Shown in pieces: positions 9,546-18,569 of a stretch of DNA of 64,000 bases. The first letter of the stretch is position 1; each line of letters begins with the position of its first letter. The notes beneath the pieces are model-generated. The model worked only from the letters and a program-made list of their open reading frames with translations, did no database searches and was not told where the DNA came from. The position numbers and the translations under genes were made by a program. This DNA comes from Croceivirga sp. (GTDB taxonomy: Bacteria > Bacteroidota > Bacteroidia > Flavobacteriales > Flavobacteriaceae). The stretch covers positions 86,009 to 150,008 of the forward strand of contig JANQKR010000046.1 of assembly GCA_028281025.1 (NCBI GenBank), read 5' to 3'.

Positions 9546-10683
9546 TGTCATTGTTATTGGAGGTGGAATTTTAGGTACTTTCCACGCCTACCATGCCCTT
9601 TTAAAGGGATATAAGGTTTGTCTGTTGGAAAAGGATCGGATGCCCAGGGGGGCAACCACGCAAAATTTTGGTCAAGTTGTTCCGTCGGGAATGAATTCCA
9701 AATGGCAAAAATTAGGAAGGGAAAGTCTTCGCATTTACAAGGAGATCCAATCGCAATTTGATATTTCGGTCCGTCAGGAGGGCACTGTTTATTTGGCATC
9801 GGATGACGATGAAGAACAGTTGTTGATTGAATTGAGAAGTTTGAACAACACCAATGGATATACCTCAAAAATGCTTACCAAAAAGGAATGTCTTCAAAAG
9901 TATCCCGGCCTTAAAAGTAATTATGTGACCGCTGGGCTATTTTTTCCGGAAGAGGTTACCGTGGAGCCAAGGACAATGATCCATAGATTGCAACAGTATA
10001 TGGTCGAAGCTTTGGGCCTAACTTTTAAAACCAATTTTTTGGTGATCGATTGTGTCAAAAAAGATGATATGGTGGAAGTAAGTAACACCGCAAATGAACG
10101 GCTAAAAGCATCAAAAGTAATTATTTGCAATGGATCCGATTTTAAGAACCTTTATCCTGAACTGTTTTGGAAAAGCGATTTGGAGGTGTCCAAACTTCAG
10201 ATGATGAAAACCAAGCCGCAACAGAATTTTGAACTTAAAGGCTCAATTTTAACAGGGTGGTCCATAAGAAGGTATGAGGCATTTAAGGAATGTCCTTCCT
10301 ACGTACAAATAAAATCCAAGGAACCTGAAGATGCGCTGCACAAAAAATGGGGAGTGCATATCCTGTTCAAGCAAGCCTTTGATGGTTCCATTATTATAGG
10401 GGATTCCCACGAATATGCCGATGCCAAAAACATAGATGAGCTGAGTTTCGATATTGATATGGATATCGATAACTTTATACTTGAAGAGGCTAAAAGGATT
10501 TTTAAATTACCTACGTACGAAATACAGAAAAAATGGTATGGCATGTATGCACAATGTAAAACCCAGGATATTTTCCAAAAAACCATTGATGCGGATATTC
10601 ATATCATTACAGGGATAGGAGGAAAGGGGATGACGGGAAGTGCGGGCTTTTCAAAAAAAAATATTGCTACCATACTTAATTAA
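9529..10683 (+). CDS. TIGR03364-type FAD-dependent oxidoreductase of phosphonate catabolism
   Basis: The 384-residue protein has the N-terminal dinucleotide-binding motif GGGILG (Gly11-x-Gly13-xx-Gly16), the DAO-type fold (FAD-binding plus substrate domain), and a C-terminal glycine-rich GIGGKGMTG that closes the FAD site. Enzymes of this group sit beside phosphonatase genes. Several are known to oxidise N-methyl-2-aminoethylphosphonate, and sometimes 2-aminoethylphosphonate itself, directly to phosphonoacetaldehyde. The gene starts inside the end of the transporter gene (17-bp overlap) and ends 10 bp before the phosphonatase-like gene, so the three are surely one operon. With no PhnW transaminase visible, this enzyme probably supplies the aldehyde. 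The exact amine substrate is inferred. Confidence 0.85.
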   Translation: MEQKFDVIVIGGGILGTFHAYHALLKGYKVCLLEKDRMPRGATTQNFGQVVPSGMNSKWQKLGRESLRIYKEIQSQFDISVRQEGTVYLASDDDEEQLLIELRSLNNTNGYTSKMLTKKECLQKYPGLKSNYVTAGLFFPEEVTVEPRTMIHRLQQYMVEALGLTFKTNFLVIDCVKKDDMVEVSNTANERLKASKVIICNGSDFKNLYPELFWKSDLEVSKLQMMKTKPQQNFELKGSILTGWSIRRYEAFKECPSYVQIKSKEPEDALHKKWGVHILFKQAFDGSIIIGDSHEYADAKNIDELSFDIDMDIDNFILEEAKRIFKLPTYEIQKKWYGMYAQCKTQDIFQKTIDADIHIITGIGGKGMTGSAGFSKKNIATILN

Positions 10684-10693
10684 TCAAGAAATA

Positions 10694-11371
10694 ATGAATG
10701 GAATTAAATTGGCCGTTTTTGATATGGCCGGAACAACGGTCAATGAAAACAATGTTGTTTATAAGACAGTTCAGAAATCCTTGAAGGATGCTGGATACGA
10801 TGTATCACTTGAGATGGTTTTGGAACACGGCGCTGGTAAGGAAAAAAGAAATGCAATTGCACATATCATTGACCTAATTAGCCTCAATAAAGTTGATTCG
10901 AAATTGATAGATGAAATATTTAAAAAATTCAGGGAAGATCTAAAATTGGCGTATGACAATATGGACGTTACCAGCTACGAGGGTGTGGAGGAACTCTTTA
11001 AGCATCTTAGGGGCAAAGGGATAAAAGTGGTTTTAAACACGGGTTATGACCAAAGGACGGCGCAAAAACTACTTCAAAAACTGGAATGGCAAATAGGGGA
11101 ACATATAGATGATGTAATAACTGCAGATGATGTGAAAGTTGGAAGGCCATCCGCGGAGATGATTCAACTTGCCATGAAAAAGTTTGCAATAGAGGATGCT
11201 TCAAAAGTGCTCAAAGCCGGTGATTCTGTCGTAGACATCGAGGAAGGCAAAAATGCCAATTGTGGATTAACTGTCGGTGTATTGACTGGAGCACAGACAC
11301 GCGAGCAATTGCAGACCGCCGAACCCAGCTTAATTTTGGACAATTTGTCCGCGCTCAAAGAAGTACTTTGA
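10694..11371 (+). CDS. Phosphonatase-like HAD hydrolase (PhnX-like, TIGR03351 type)
   Basis: The start at 10694 (MNGIKLAVFD) is used rather than the upstream GTG at 10640, which would overlap the FAD gene. The 225-residue protein has HAD motif I FDMAGTT with nucleophile Asp10 and the alanine typical of phosphonatases in place of the usual second aspartate. The cap segment GAGKEKR has Lys49 where PhnX has its Schiff-base lysine. HAD motif II-like LNTGYD and motif IV GDSVVDIEEG follow. The reaction would be phosphonoacetaldehyde to acetaldehyde plus phosphate. Lys49 supports true C-P cleavage, but the alignment was made by eye. The stop TGA directly touches the stop of the convergent regulator gene. 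Confidence 0.85.
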   Translation: MNGIKLAVFDMAGTTVNENNVVYKTVQKSLKDAGYDVSLEMVLEHGAGKEKRNAIAHIIDLISLNKVDSKLIDEIFKKFREDLKLAYDNMDVTSYEGVEELFKHLRGKGIKVVLNTGYDQRTAQKLLQKLEWQIGEHIDDVITADDVKVGRPSAEMIQLAMKKFAIEDASKVLKAGDSVVDIEEGKNANCGLTVGVLTGAQTREQLQTAEPSLILDNLSALKEVL

Positions 11372-11938
11372 TCAAATAAAGAAATAGATGACCAGCATTT
11401 TGGAGGTCACTTTTCCCTTATTTACGGGTACATGGGGGATTCTGCCATCAAAAAAGATGGAATCACCTTCATATAGTAGTACTTCTTGGTCATCAATAAT
11501 ATAATGGCATTCGCCACTCAACACATATTTAAATTCAAAGGCATCGGTAGTAACCTTATCCCGTTTTGAGCCGGGTTGTACCTCTAACAGCACGCTTTGG
11601 AAACCAACGGAGTTCAGGGACTTTCCAAAAAGGTAATTGTAGGTAAAGCCAATGGCTTCATCTTCTTTTTCAATTAAAGTGCTTTCATCTTTTCTTGCCA
11701 CTAAAAAGTTTGCCCCATTGGTATGCGGCATGCCATCAAAGAAATCCCGTAACTCTATGTTCAATGCGTCAACAATCTTCAAAAAAACGGGTAGGGAGGG
11801 AATGGTCCTTCCATTTTCAATCCTGGAAATTAACCCAGAGGTGACCCCAGCTTTCATGGCAATATCACTTATGGTGTTTTGATTGTTCTTTCTGATCGCT
11901 TTTATTCGTTTTCCTATCCCAACAAGGTAGTCTTCCAT
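11372..11938 (-). CDS. XRE-family regulator with C-terminal cupin sensor domain
   Basis: The 188-residue protein has an N-terminal Cro/C1 helix-turn-helix (about residues 8-62; ISDIAMKAGVTSGLISRIENG) and a C-terminal cupin barrel (about 105-187; VQPGSKRD, then YVLSGECHYIIDD). Such proteins are usually local switches that bind a small ligand in the cupin. The gene lies between the two arms of the phosphonate locus, convergent with the phosphonatase gene (zero-base gap) and divergent from the second susC, 284 bp away. It is the natural candidate to control that susC operon. The ligand, perhaps an aminophosphonate or breakdown product, is inferred. Confidence 0.92.
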   Translation of the reverse strand: MEDYLVGIGKRIKAIRKNNQNTISDIAMKAGVTSGLISRIENGRTIPSLPVFLKIVDALNIELRDFFDGMPHTNGANFLVARKDESTLIEKEDEAIGFTYNYLFGKSLNSVGFQSVLLEVQPGSKRDKVTTDAFEFKYVLSGECHYIIDDQEVLLYEGDSIFFDGRIPHVPVNKGKVTSKMLVIYFFI

Positions 11939-11998
11939 AATGGTTATGATTTTTTTGACACTTTACTTTTAGTAATATTCTTTTTGGTTCTTAAAATC

Positions 11999-12027
11999 GT
12001 TTAATGATTAGTAATTCATTGTTAAAC
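11999..12027. promoter_or_regulatory. Imperfect palindrome, candidate operator of the XRE-cupin regulator
   Basis: In the 284-bp divergent spacer (11939-12222), GTTTAA (11999-12004) faces TTAAAC (12022-12027) around a centre at 12013, with further matched pairs inside (roughly 10 of 14 positions symmetric overall). The spacer is otherwise very AT-rich. A palindrome between a divergent regulator and its likely target is the expected place for an operator. No binding evidence exists. Confidence 0.35.
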
Positions 12028-12071
12028 AGTAAAATAATAACCTTTTCATTTTCTGCAAGATATCATAATTG

Positions 12072-12106
12072 TTGAATATTTGTAAATAATATTAAGATAA
12101 CTTTTG
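12072..12106 (+). promoter_or_regulatory. Weak candidate promoter for the second susC operon
   Basis: TTG (12072-12074) lies upstream of TAACTTTTG (12098-12106), which resembles the Bacteroidetes -7 element TAnnTTTG but has one extra base, and the spacing of 23 is slightly long. It lies about 115 bp before the susC start and downstream of the palindrome at 11999-12027. The match is imperfect. Confidence 0.25.
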
Positions 12107-12222
12107 GTTCGATAGCTTAACCTAAAGCTACATTTTTTTTAATATCAATAGAAGCCTGCCTTGAATTTCTTGGATGATATTTGTTTATAAATAATTAACC
12201 AAATTTTACAAATACTCAACAA

Positions 12223-15200
12223 ATGAAGAGAACATTAGTGCTCGCATTGTTTACGGGTTTGGTAGGCTTTGTCGGGTTGGCACAAAAAACTTTTACGGGA
12301 ACGGTAGTTGACGAAAGCAACGTACCATTGCCCGGAGCTTCGGTTGTCATTAAAGGTAGCAGCACCGGTGTTGCCACGGATTTTGATGGCAATTTTGAAA
12401 TTGAACTTTCGGACGGTTCGGAAATTCTTTTGGTATCTTATGTGGGTTATCTCACAAAGGAATTTGATGTAGCAAATCAATCAAATGCAACCATTCAACT
12501 TGTACCGGATGCCCAAAACCTTGATGAGGTTGTGGTTACGGCACTTGGGATTGAACGGGAAAAGAAAAGGTTGGGATATTCCGTTCAAGAAGTAAAGAAC
12601 GAAAATCTTGTTACTGCCCGCGAGACCAACGTGACCAATTCATTGGCCGGTCGTGTTGCGGGTGTTCAAGTAACAGGTGGTGGATCGGGAGTTGGTTCAA
12701 CTTCTAGAATAGTGATCCGGGGTGAAGGATCATTGATACCCGGGAACAATTCGCCCCTTTTTGTTGTTGACGGTATCCCTATTACCAATAGGACCATCAG
12801 CAACAGGGCAGAAGGTAACCTGGAGACCGATTTTGGAAATGGAGCAGCGGACATTAATCCTGATGATATCGAATCAATCTCCATTCTTAAAGGTCCCAAT
12901 GCAACCGCCCTGTATGGATCTCGGGGTTTGAATGGCGTGGTTTTGGTGACTACCAAATCGGGTTCAAGAACGCAAGGTTTGGGAATTAGCTTTACACAAA
13001 ATATCACCTTTGAAGATGCCCTGAGAATCCCAAAATACCAGAACCAATACGGTCAAGGTGCAGGGGGTGAATTTGCATTTGGCGATGGTTTTGGTGGTGG
13101 TATCAATGATAATATTGATGAAAGTTGGGGCCCTGCTTTAAATGGCCAATTGATTGCCCAGCATGACAGCCCTACCACTAGCGGTTTTAGGGCGGGGGAC
13201 TTTGCAGTAAGGCCCCGAAATCCCGATGGGACATTTGCCGATGAGATTGTTGCCACTCCATGGGTGGCAAACCCCGGCAATATTGAAGATGGATTCTTTG
13301 AAACGGGAAGGACATTAACCACCAACCTTTCATTGACCGGAGGTAACGAACAAGGTAATTTTAGGTTGTCCCTCACCAATTTGGATAATGAAGGGATACT
13401 TCCAAACACGGATTTTAACAGGAAGACCTATGCGCTGAGTGGAGCTTACAACCTTGCGGATTGGTTAAGGGTCTCATCATCCATTAACTACGTCAACAGT
13501 AGTAGCAACAACAGACCGAACAACTCCTACGGTACAGAAAACATTATGTACCTATGGGTTTGGTTCGGGCGTCAGATCAATATGGACTCGCTTCGTGACT
13601 ACTGGCAACCAGGATTGGAAGGTAGGCAACAGTTCAATTACAACTACAACTGGCATGATAACCCTTTCTTTACCATGTTTGAAAATACCAATGGGTTTGA
13701 CAAGCATCGAATTTTTGGTAATGCAAGGGCCGATATCAACCTTACCAAGGACCTATCCTTAATGGTCAGGACGGGGATTGATTATTTTAGTGAACTTAGA
13801 ACCGGAAGACGGGCATACAGTACCCAACGTTTTGCGCGTGGCCAATATAGGGAAGATGATATTTTCTTTAAGGAACAGAACACTGATTTCCTGTTGACCT
13901 ATAATAAAGAGATCGATGGGGATTTTACAATTGGGGCGTCCCTTGGGGGTAACATTAGGAAGGAGGAGAACAGGTACAAAAGGATAAGTGCCAATTCCTT
14001 ATCGGTTCCGGGCATCTACAATTTCCAGAATGCTGCCGAACCATTGGCGAAGACCCAATTTAATGATGAACGAAAAATAAATTCCCTGTATGCCTTTGCC
14101 AATCTGTCCTACAAGAACATGTTGTTCCTGGATGTTACGGGGAGAAATGACTGGTCAAGTACACTCCCTGCTGATAATAACTCTTATTTCTATCCTTCAG
14201 TAGGTCTGAGTGCCATTTTATCGGACATGTTTCAACTACCCCAAGCCTTCACTTTCTTAAAGCTGCGTGGCGGTTGGGCAAGAGTTGGTAACGATACCGA
14301 TCCCTATGCGCTCAGGAACACTTTTGGGTTTAACGAACCCTTTGGAAACTTTCAAAGGGTAAGTGCTTCGAGCGTGCTTAGAAACGAAAACTTAAAACCA
14401 GAAGAGGCCAATTCCATTGAGGTAGGGGCGGACATTCGATTTTTTGGCAATCGATTGGGGTTGGATATTACCTATTACAACTCAATCACCAGGAACCAAA
14501 TCCTAACTTTACCCGTTGCCAATACTTCAGGATTCAATTCCAGAATTATAAATGCAGGTGAAATTCAAAATCAAGGTATTGAGATTGTTTTGAATGCCAA
14601 TCCAATCCGAACGGATAATTTCAGTTGGGACACATCAATGAACTTTACCAGTGCGCGTGGGGAGGTAAAGGAATTGACCGATGGAATCAATACCTACGAG
14701 ATGTCCAATAACTACTTGAGCGTTCAAGCTAGGGTAGGTGGCAGAATGGGCGATGTTTATGGTACGGGTTTGGTAACCGTGGATGACCCTGATAGTGAGT
14801 TCTTCGGTCAAGTGGTCCATGACGAAAACGGTTTTTCGTTACGGGATCCAAACCTCAAAAAACTGGGGAATTACAATCCAGATTTCACCTTGGGCTGGCA
14901 AAACAATTTTTCCTATAAAAACTTTAACCTTGGGTTTCTGTTTGATTGGAGACAAGGTGGGGTGATCATGTCACGGACCGTATTGATCGGTGGCACTTCA
15001 GGTTTAATGGATTTTACGGCAGTTGGCCGTGAAACCGGTATTGTTTCAGAAGGGGTCATTCAAAATGCCGATGGTTCCTATAGACCTAATGATGTTACCT
15101 TGAGCGGTCGTGATTATTACTGGTGGAGATACAACCGCGGCAATGAGGAGATCGGTATGTTCGATGCCAGCTTCCTTAAATTGAGGGAAGTAAAGCTGGG

Positions 15201-15411
15201 ATATAGCTTTCCGCAAAATTTGTTGAAGGACACTTTTATACGATCGTTGAACATTGCCCTTGTGGGCAGAAACCTTGCCCTTTGGACCGAGAACCCCCAT
15301 TTTGACCCCGAGACCATCTCGTTCAATGGAGGTACCGTTGTTCCCGGGGTGGAGGACATGGCCTTACCAAGCTCCAGAAGCTATGGATTTAATATAAACG
15401 TAACTTTCTAA
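12223..15411 (+). CDS. SusC/RagA-type TonB-dependent receptor without STN domain
   Basis: The 1062-residue protein has a signal peptide (MKRTLVLALF to GLAQ), a carboxypeptidase-D-like domain (about 23-100; GTVVDESNVPLPGAS), TonB-box region LDEVVVTALG, plug (about 115-240; ALYGSRGLNGVVLVTTKSG) and barrel ending NINVTF. Unlike the first SusC it lacks the STN domain, so FecR signalling is not expected; the neighbouring XRE-cupin protein is the likelier regulator. It heads a run of six genes with spacings of 19 bp or less, or overlaps, apart from one 85-bp gap. The partners (phosphodiesterase, amine oxidoreductase, PLP lyase, phosphatase) point to an organophosphorus ligand rather than a glycan; no glycoside hydrolase is present. 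Confidence 0.95.
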   Translation: MKRTLVLALFTGLVGFVGLAQKTFTGTVVDESNVPLPGASVVIKGSSTGVATDFDGNFEIELSDGSEILLVSYVGYLTKEFDVANQSNATIQLVPDAQNLDEVVVTALGIEREKKRLGYSVQEVKNENLVTARETNVTNSLAGRVAGVQVTGGGSGVGSTSRIVIRGEGSLIPGNNSPLFVVDGIPITNRTISNRAEGNLETDFGNGAADINPDDIESISILKGPNATALYGSRGLNGVVLVTTKSGSRTQGLGISFTQNITFEDALRIPKYQNQYGQGAGGEFAFGDGFGGGINDNIDESWGPALNGQLIAQHDSPTTSGFRAGDFAVRPRNPDGTFADEIVATPWVANPGNIEDGFFETGRTLTTNLSLTGGNEQGNFRLSLTNLDNEGILPNTDFNRKTYALSGAYNLADWLRVSSSINYVNSSSNNRPNNSYGTENIMYLWVWFGRQINMDSLRDYWQPGLEGRQQFNYNYNWHDNPFFTMFENTNGFDKHRIFGNARADINLTKDLSLMVRTGIDYFSELRTGRRAYSTQRFARGQYREDDIFFKEQNTDFLLTYNKEIDGDFTIGASLGGNIRKEENRYKRISANSLSVPGIYNFQNAAEPLAKTQFNDERKINSLYAFANLSYKNMLFLDVTGRNDWSSTLPADNNSYFYPSVGLSAILSDMFQLPQAFTFLKLRGGWARVGNDTDPYALRNTFGFNEPFGNFQRVSASSVLRNENLKPEEANSIEVGADIRFFGNRLGLDITYYNSITRNQILTLPVANTSGFNSRIINAGEIQNQGIEIVLNANPIRTDNFSWDTSMNFTSARGEVKELTDGINTYEMSNNYLSVQARVGGRMGDVYGTGLVTVDDPDSEFFGQVVHDENGFSLRDPNLKKLGNYNPDFTLGWQNNFSYKNFNLGFLFDWRQGGVIMSRTVLIGGTSGLMDFTAVGRETGIVSEGVIQNADGSYRPNDVTLSGRDYYWWRYNRGNEEIGMFDASFLKLREVKLGYSFPQNLLKDTFIRSLNIALVGRNLALWTENPHFDPETISFNGGTVVPGVEDMALPSSRSYGFNINVTF

Positions 15412-15430
15412 ATAGTATAGGATTAAGAAA

Positions 15431-16882
15431 ATGAAAAAGTATATAACAATTGGTGCAGTTGCCTTTCTGACCTTGTTTGGCTGTACGGAAGATTTTGAGG
15501 AAATCAACACCAACCCGAACGAGCCAGAAGTGGTCAGTTCAGATTTGTTGTTGTCAACCGTCATTTCCACTTTGGCGACCACTGCAGCTGATGCCAGCGG
15601 ATGGGACAGGGGAAATATCGTGGCACAATTGACCGCTAAAATCAACTTTACCGGTTTTGATCGGTATAGTTGGGGATCGGAGTCAGGTCTTTGGAACACC
15701 TACTATGGCATACTTCCGGAAATAAATATCATCCTTGAAAATGCCAGGGCCGAAGAAAGTAGAAATACCAGTTACGAAGGTATCGCACTTACGCTTAGGG
15801 CGTACGTATTTGCAAACCTTACCGATAATTATGGTGATGTGCCATTTTCTGAGGCAATTAGCGGTATTGAAGGGAATTTTACCCCGGCTTATGATACACA
15901 GGAAGACATCTACGAAGGTATTTTGACCGATTTGGGTACGGCAGAGGCCCAATTGGCATTGGGTCAACCAATATTGGGAGGAGATGTTTTATATGGGGGT
16001 GATATTGAGAAATGGCGAAAATTTGCCAACTCACTTCGCTTGCGTTATTTGATGCGCGCATCGAATAGACTTGAAGGGGGATTTGTTTCCATAGAGATGG
16101 CCTCAATTTTGGATTCCGGTATTTTTATCGCCACCAATGAGGACAATGCGGCTATGGTCTATCCAGCTTCCACCCAAATTGATTCATGGCCAATTAGTAC
16201 AGGACGAATTGGTGGTTTTGACGAACATCGCATGAGCGAGACCAGTGAGGCAACTTTAAAGCAGTTTAATGATGGCCGTCTTGAAGCATGGTTTCAACCT
16301 ACCGATAACCCGGAGGACGATCCAACACTTTTTGTAGGTTTACCAAATGGGTTAAGTGAAGATGCAGCCTCCACTTTCAATGGTGGGGCAAGTAATGTTT
16401 CCCGTTTGAACCAAGCTTTCTTTTACGATAGTCCAAATTCCGTAAAAGCGGCAATAATTCAGGCTGCCGAGGTGCACTTTATCTTTGCCGAAGCCCTCCA
16501 AAGAGGGTTGCTGAGCGGTGGGGATGCGGAGGTTTTTTATAATGAAGGTGTTCGCCTGTCCTTTGAATATTGGGGTGTAGATCAAGATGTTCCGTCGTAT
16601 TTGACCCAGCCAGGTGTGGCGTATGATGGGGAATTGGAGACTATAATTACACAGAAGTGGTTGGCCTCTTTTTTGGTTGGCCTGGAAGGTTGGTATGATT
16701 TCAGAAGGACTGGCTTTCCGTCCGCAATCGTTCCTGGTCCCAACAACACCAATGCAGATAGGGTTCCCGTAAGGTTTTTATACCCGGATTCCGAACAAAC
16801 ATTGAATGGGGACAATTATCAAGCGGCAGTTTCAAGATTTGGAGGTGATGACATTAATACTAAAGGATGGTGGGAAAATTAA
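15431..16882 (+). CDS. SusD-like (SusD-like_2 class) substrate-binding lipoprotein
   Basis: The 483-residue product has a lipoprotein signal with lipobox LFGC (Cys about 18), followed by TEDFEEINTNPNEP, the hallmark start of the SusD-like_2 class. The TPR-like helical core includes ALTLRAYVFANLTDNYGDVPFSEA, and the end has QKWLASFLVGLEGWYDFRRTGFP. It follows susC by 19 bp and should form the lid of that transporter. Its last 16 bases overlap the start of the phosphodiesterase gene, a sign of tight co-translation. The class differs from the first SusD, so the two SusCD pairs are not recent duplicates and probably take different ligands. Confidence 0.94.
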   Translation: MKKYITIGAVAFLTLFGCTEDFEEINTNPNEPEVVSSDLLLSTVISTLATTAADASGWDRGNIVAQLTAKINFTGFDRYSWGSESGLWNTYYGILPEINIILENARAEESRNTSYEGIALTLRAYVFANLTDNYGDVPFSEAISGIEGNFTPAYDTQEDIYEGILTDLGTAEAQLALGQPILGGDVLYGGDIEKWRKFANSLRLRYLMRASNRLEGGFVSIEMASILDSGIFIATNEDNAAMVYPASTQIDSWPISTGRIGGFDEHRMSETSEATLKQFNDGRLEAWFQPTDNPEDDPTLFVGLPNGLSEDAASTFNGGASNVSRLNQAFFYDSPNSVKAAIIQAAEVHFIFAEALQRGLLSGGDAEVFYNEGVRLSFEYWGVDQDVPSYLTQPGVAYDGELETIITQKWLASFLVGLEGWYDFRRTGFPSAIVPGPNNTNADRVPVRFLYPDSEQTLNGDNYQAAVSRFGGDDINTKGWWEN

Positions 16883-18561
16883 AAAGAACAGTGTTTAAGC
16901 ATTTTTTTCAAGTAGGTATGGCAACGACCATAGGAATTTTATTCCTATGGTCTTGTTCATCTAAGAACACCACCGAACTTCACAAAATTGAACACATAAT
17001 TGTTATCGGGGTAGATGGTATGAGTCCGGATGGGATCCAAAAAGCTGAGACCCCGATGCTGGATACCATGATTGTCAACGGCGCAGCTACAATGTACGCC
17101 CGTTCGGTGTTCCCATCAAGTTCAAGTCCCAATTGGGCCAGTATGTTAATGGGGGCAGATACGGAGCATCATGGTATCACCTCCAATGCCTGGCAAAAGC
17201 ATGACCACAAATTACCTCCGGTAGTTGTGACCGAAGAAGGAACTTTCCCAACAATTTTCACCCTGTACAAAGATCAGACGCCGGAAGCCCATGTGGGCGC
17301 TATTTATGACTGGGACGACTTTGGCCGACTCTTTGAAAAGACCGATGTTGCTTTTGACATTAACGGCGACCACGAAGATGGCACTACCACCGATGCCGTG
17401 GCCTACATTAAAGAACATCGTCCAAATTTCACCTTTGTACACTTAGATCATGTTGATCATGCCGGGCACAGCATGGGGCATGGCAGTTCTGGATACTACA
17501 CCTCGGTAGCAAAGGCAGATTCCTTGATATCGGAAATTGTGGACGCCACCAAGGAAGTCGGAATTTTTGAAAAGACCATGTTCATTGTGGCTTCTGACCA
17601 TGGTGGATTGGGCTATGGTCATGGGGGCGAAAGCCCTGCGGAAATGACCGTCCCCTTTATACTTTATGGCGCAGGTATCAAAAAAGGCTATACCATCGAG
17701 GAAACGGTCTACCAGTTTGATAATGCATCGACCGTAGCTTATGCTGCAGGTTTGGAACAACCGCAGTCATGGATCGGCAGACCGGTAAAAGGGGCTTTCA
17801 TTGGAAATGAAAAGCCTGTAATAAGGTATAAAAAAAAGGAAATGATATCGGCTCCCCGGATTTTGCCCAGCACTGGTCATTTTACCCCTGCGGGGGGTGT
17901 GTTCAGGGCAGACTCCGCTAAGGTAGAAATGCAAAACCCCAATAATGATGGCACCATTCATTTTACTTTGGATGCCACTGAACCGACCGTTGAAAGCGAA
18001 GTGTATGGACTATCGTTTTATCTTGGTCGGACAACGGTTGTCAAGGCAGCTGTCTTTATGGAAAACGAAAGCCAAAGTACGGTCTCGGAAGGTAATTTCA
18101 GACTTATCCCTGAAACCAAACCTGCTCCTGTGATGTACGAGGTCTTTCATGGCGATAAAATGGAACGCTTGCCTGAATTCAAAGTGCTAAGTCCTGTTTT
18201 CAAAGGAAAAGTGGATGATTTCTCACATGTCGGAATTTTGGGAAACACGGCAAGGAAAGAACAGGTGGCCTTGGTGATGGAAAGTCACCTAGAAATAGAT
18301 TACTCGGGCAAGTATACTTTCTTTATCAATAGTGATGATGGTAGTAAATTGTATGTCAATGGCTTACTTCTTGCTGATAACGATGGTAATCACGGTGTGC
18401 TCGAACGAAGCGGAAGCCTGGACCTGGAAAAGGGGAAGCACCTCATAAGGGTGGAGTTCTACAATGGCGGGGGCGGTTACCATTTGGATGTGCGCTATAA
18501 GGGGCCAAACGTGCCCAAACAGATCATACCGTCCAATAAACTTTATACAAAAGCCAATTGA
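16867..18561 (+). CDS. Surface phosphodiesterase/phosphonohydrolase-type lipoprotein with PA14 domain
   Basis: The 564-residue protein starts with a lipoprotein signal (lipobox LWSC, Cys30). Residues about 43-320 are an alkaline-phosphatase-superfamily catalytic domain of the ENPP/PhnA type. It has metal ligand Asp50 in VGVDGM, a probable nucleophile Ser86 in SSPNW (Thr in classic ENPP and PhnA), HLDHVDHAGHSMGH, SDHGG and YGHGG. A chitobiase-C-like beta domain (about 335-420) and a PA14 domain (about 425-560; FFINSDDGSKLYVNG) follow. PA14 often binds sugars. It could cut a phosphodiester or phosphonate monoester from a lipid or glycan at the surface. PhnA-type phosphonoacetate hydrolysis is an alternative. 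The start overlaps susD by 16 bp. Confidence 0.87.
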   Translation: MVGKLKRTVFKHFFQVGMATTIGILFLWSCSSKNTTELHKIEHIIVIGVDGMSPDGIQKAETPMLDTMIVNGAATMYARSVFPSSSSPNWASMLMGADTEHHGITSNAWQKHDHKLPPVVVTEEGTFPTIFTLYKDQTPEAHVGAIYDWDDFGRLFEKTDVAFDINGDHEDGTTTDAVAYIKEHRPNFTFVHLDHVDHAGHSMGHGSSGYYTSVAKADSLISEIVDATKEVGIFEKTMFIVASDHGGLGYGHGGESPAEMTVPFILYGAGIKKGYTIEETVYQFDNASTVAYAAGLEQPQSWIGRPVKGAFIGNEKPVIRYKKKEMISAPRILPSTGHFTPAGGVFRADSAKVEMQNPNNDGTIHFTLDATEPTVESEVYGLSFYLGRTTVVKAAVFMENESQSTVSEGNFRLIPETKPAPVMYEVFHGDKMERLPEFKVLSPVFKGKVDDFSHVGILGNTARKEQVALVMESHLEIDYSGKYTFFINSDDGSKLYVNGLLLADNDGNHGVLERSGSLDLEKGKHLIRVEFYNGGGGYHLDVRYKGPNVPKQIIPSNKLYTKAN

Positions 18562-18569
18562 ACAGTGCT

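Noticed and set aside
16867..18561. Firm naming of the phosphodiesterase as PhnA phosphonoacetate hydrolase
   Set aside because: It has a lipoprotein signal, a probable serine nucleophile and PA14 tail, whereas PhnA is a cytoplasmic enzyme with threonine; kept only as an alternative.
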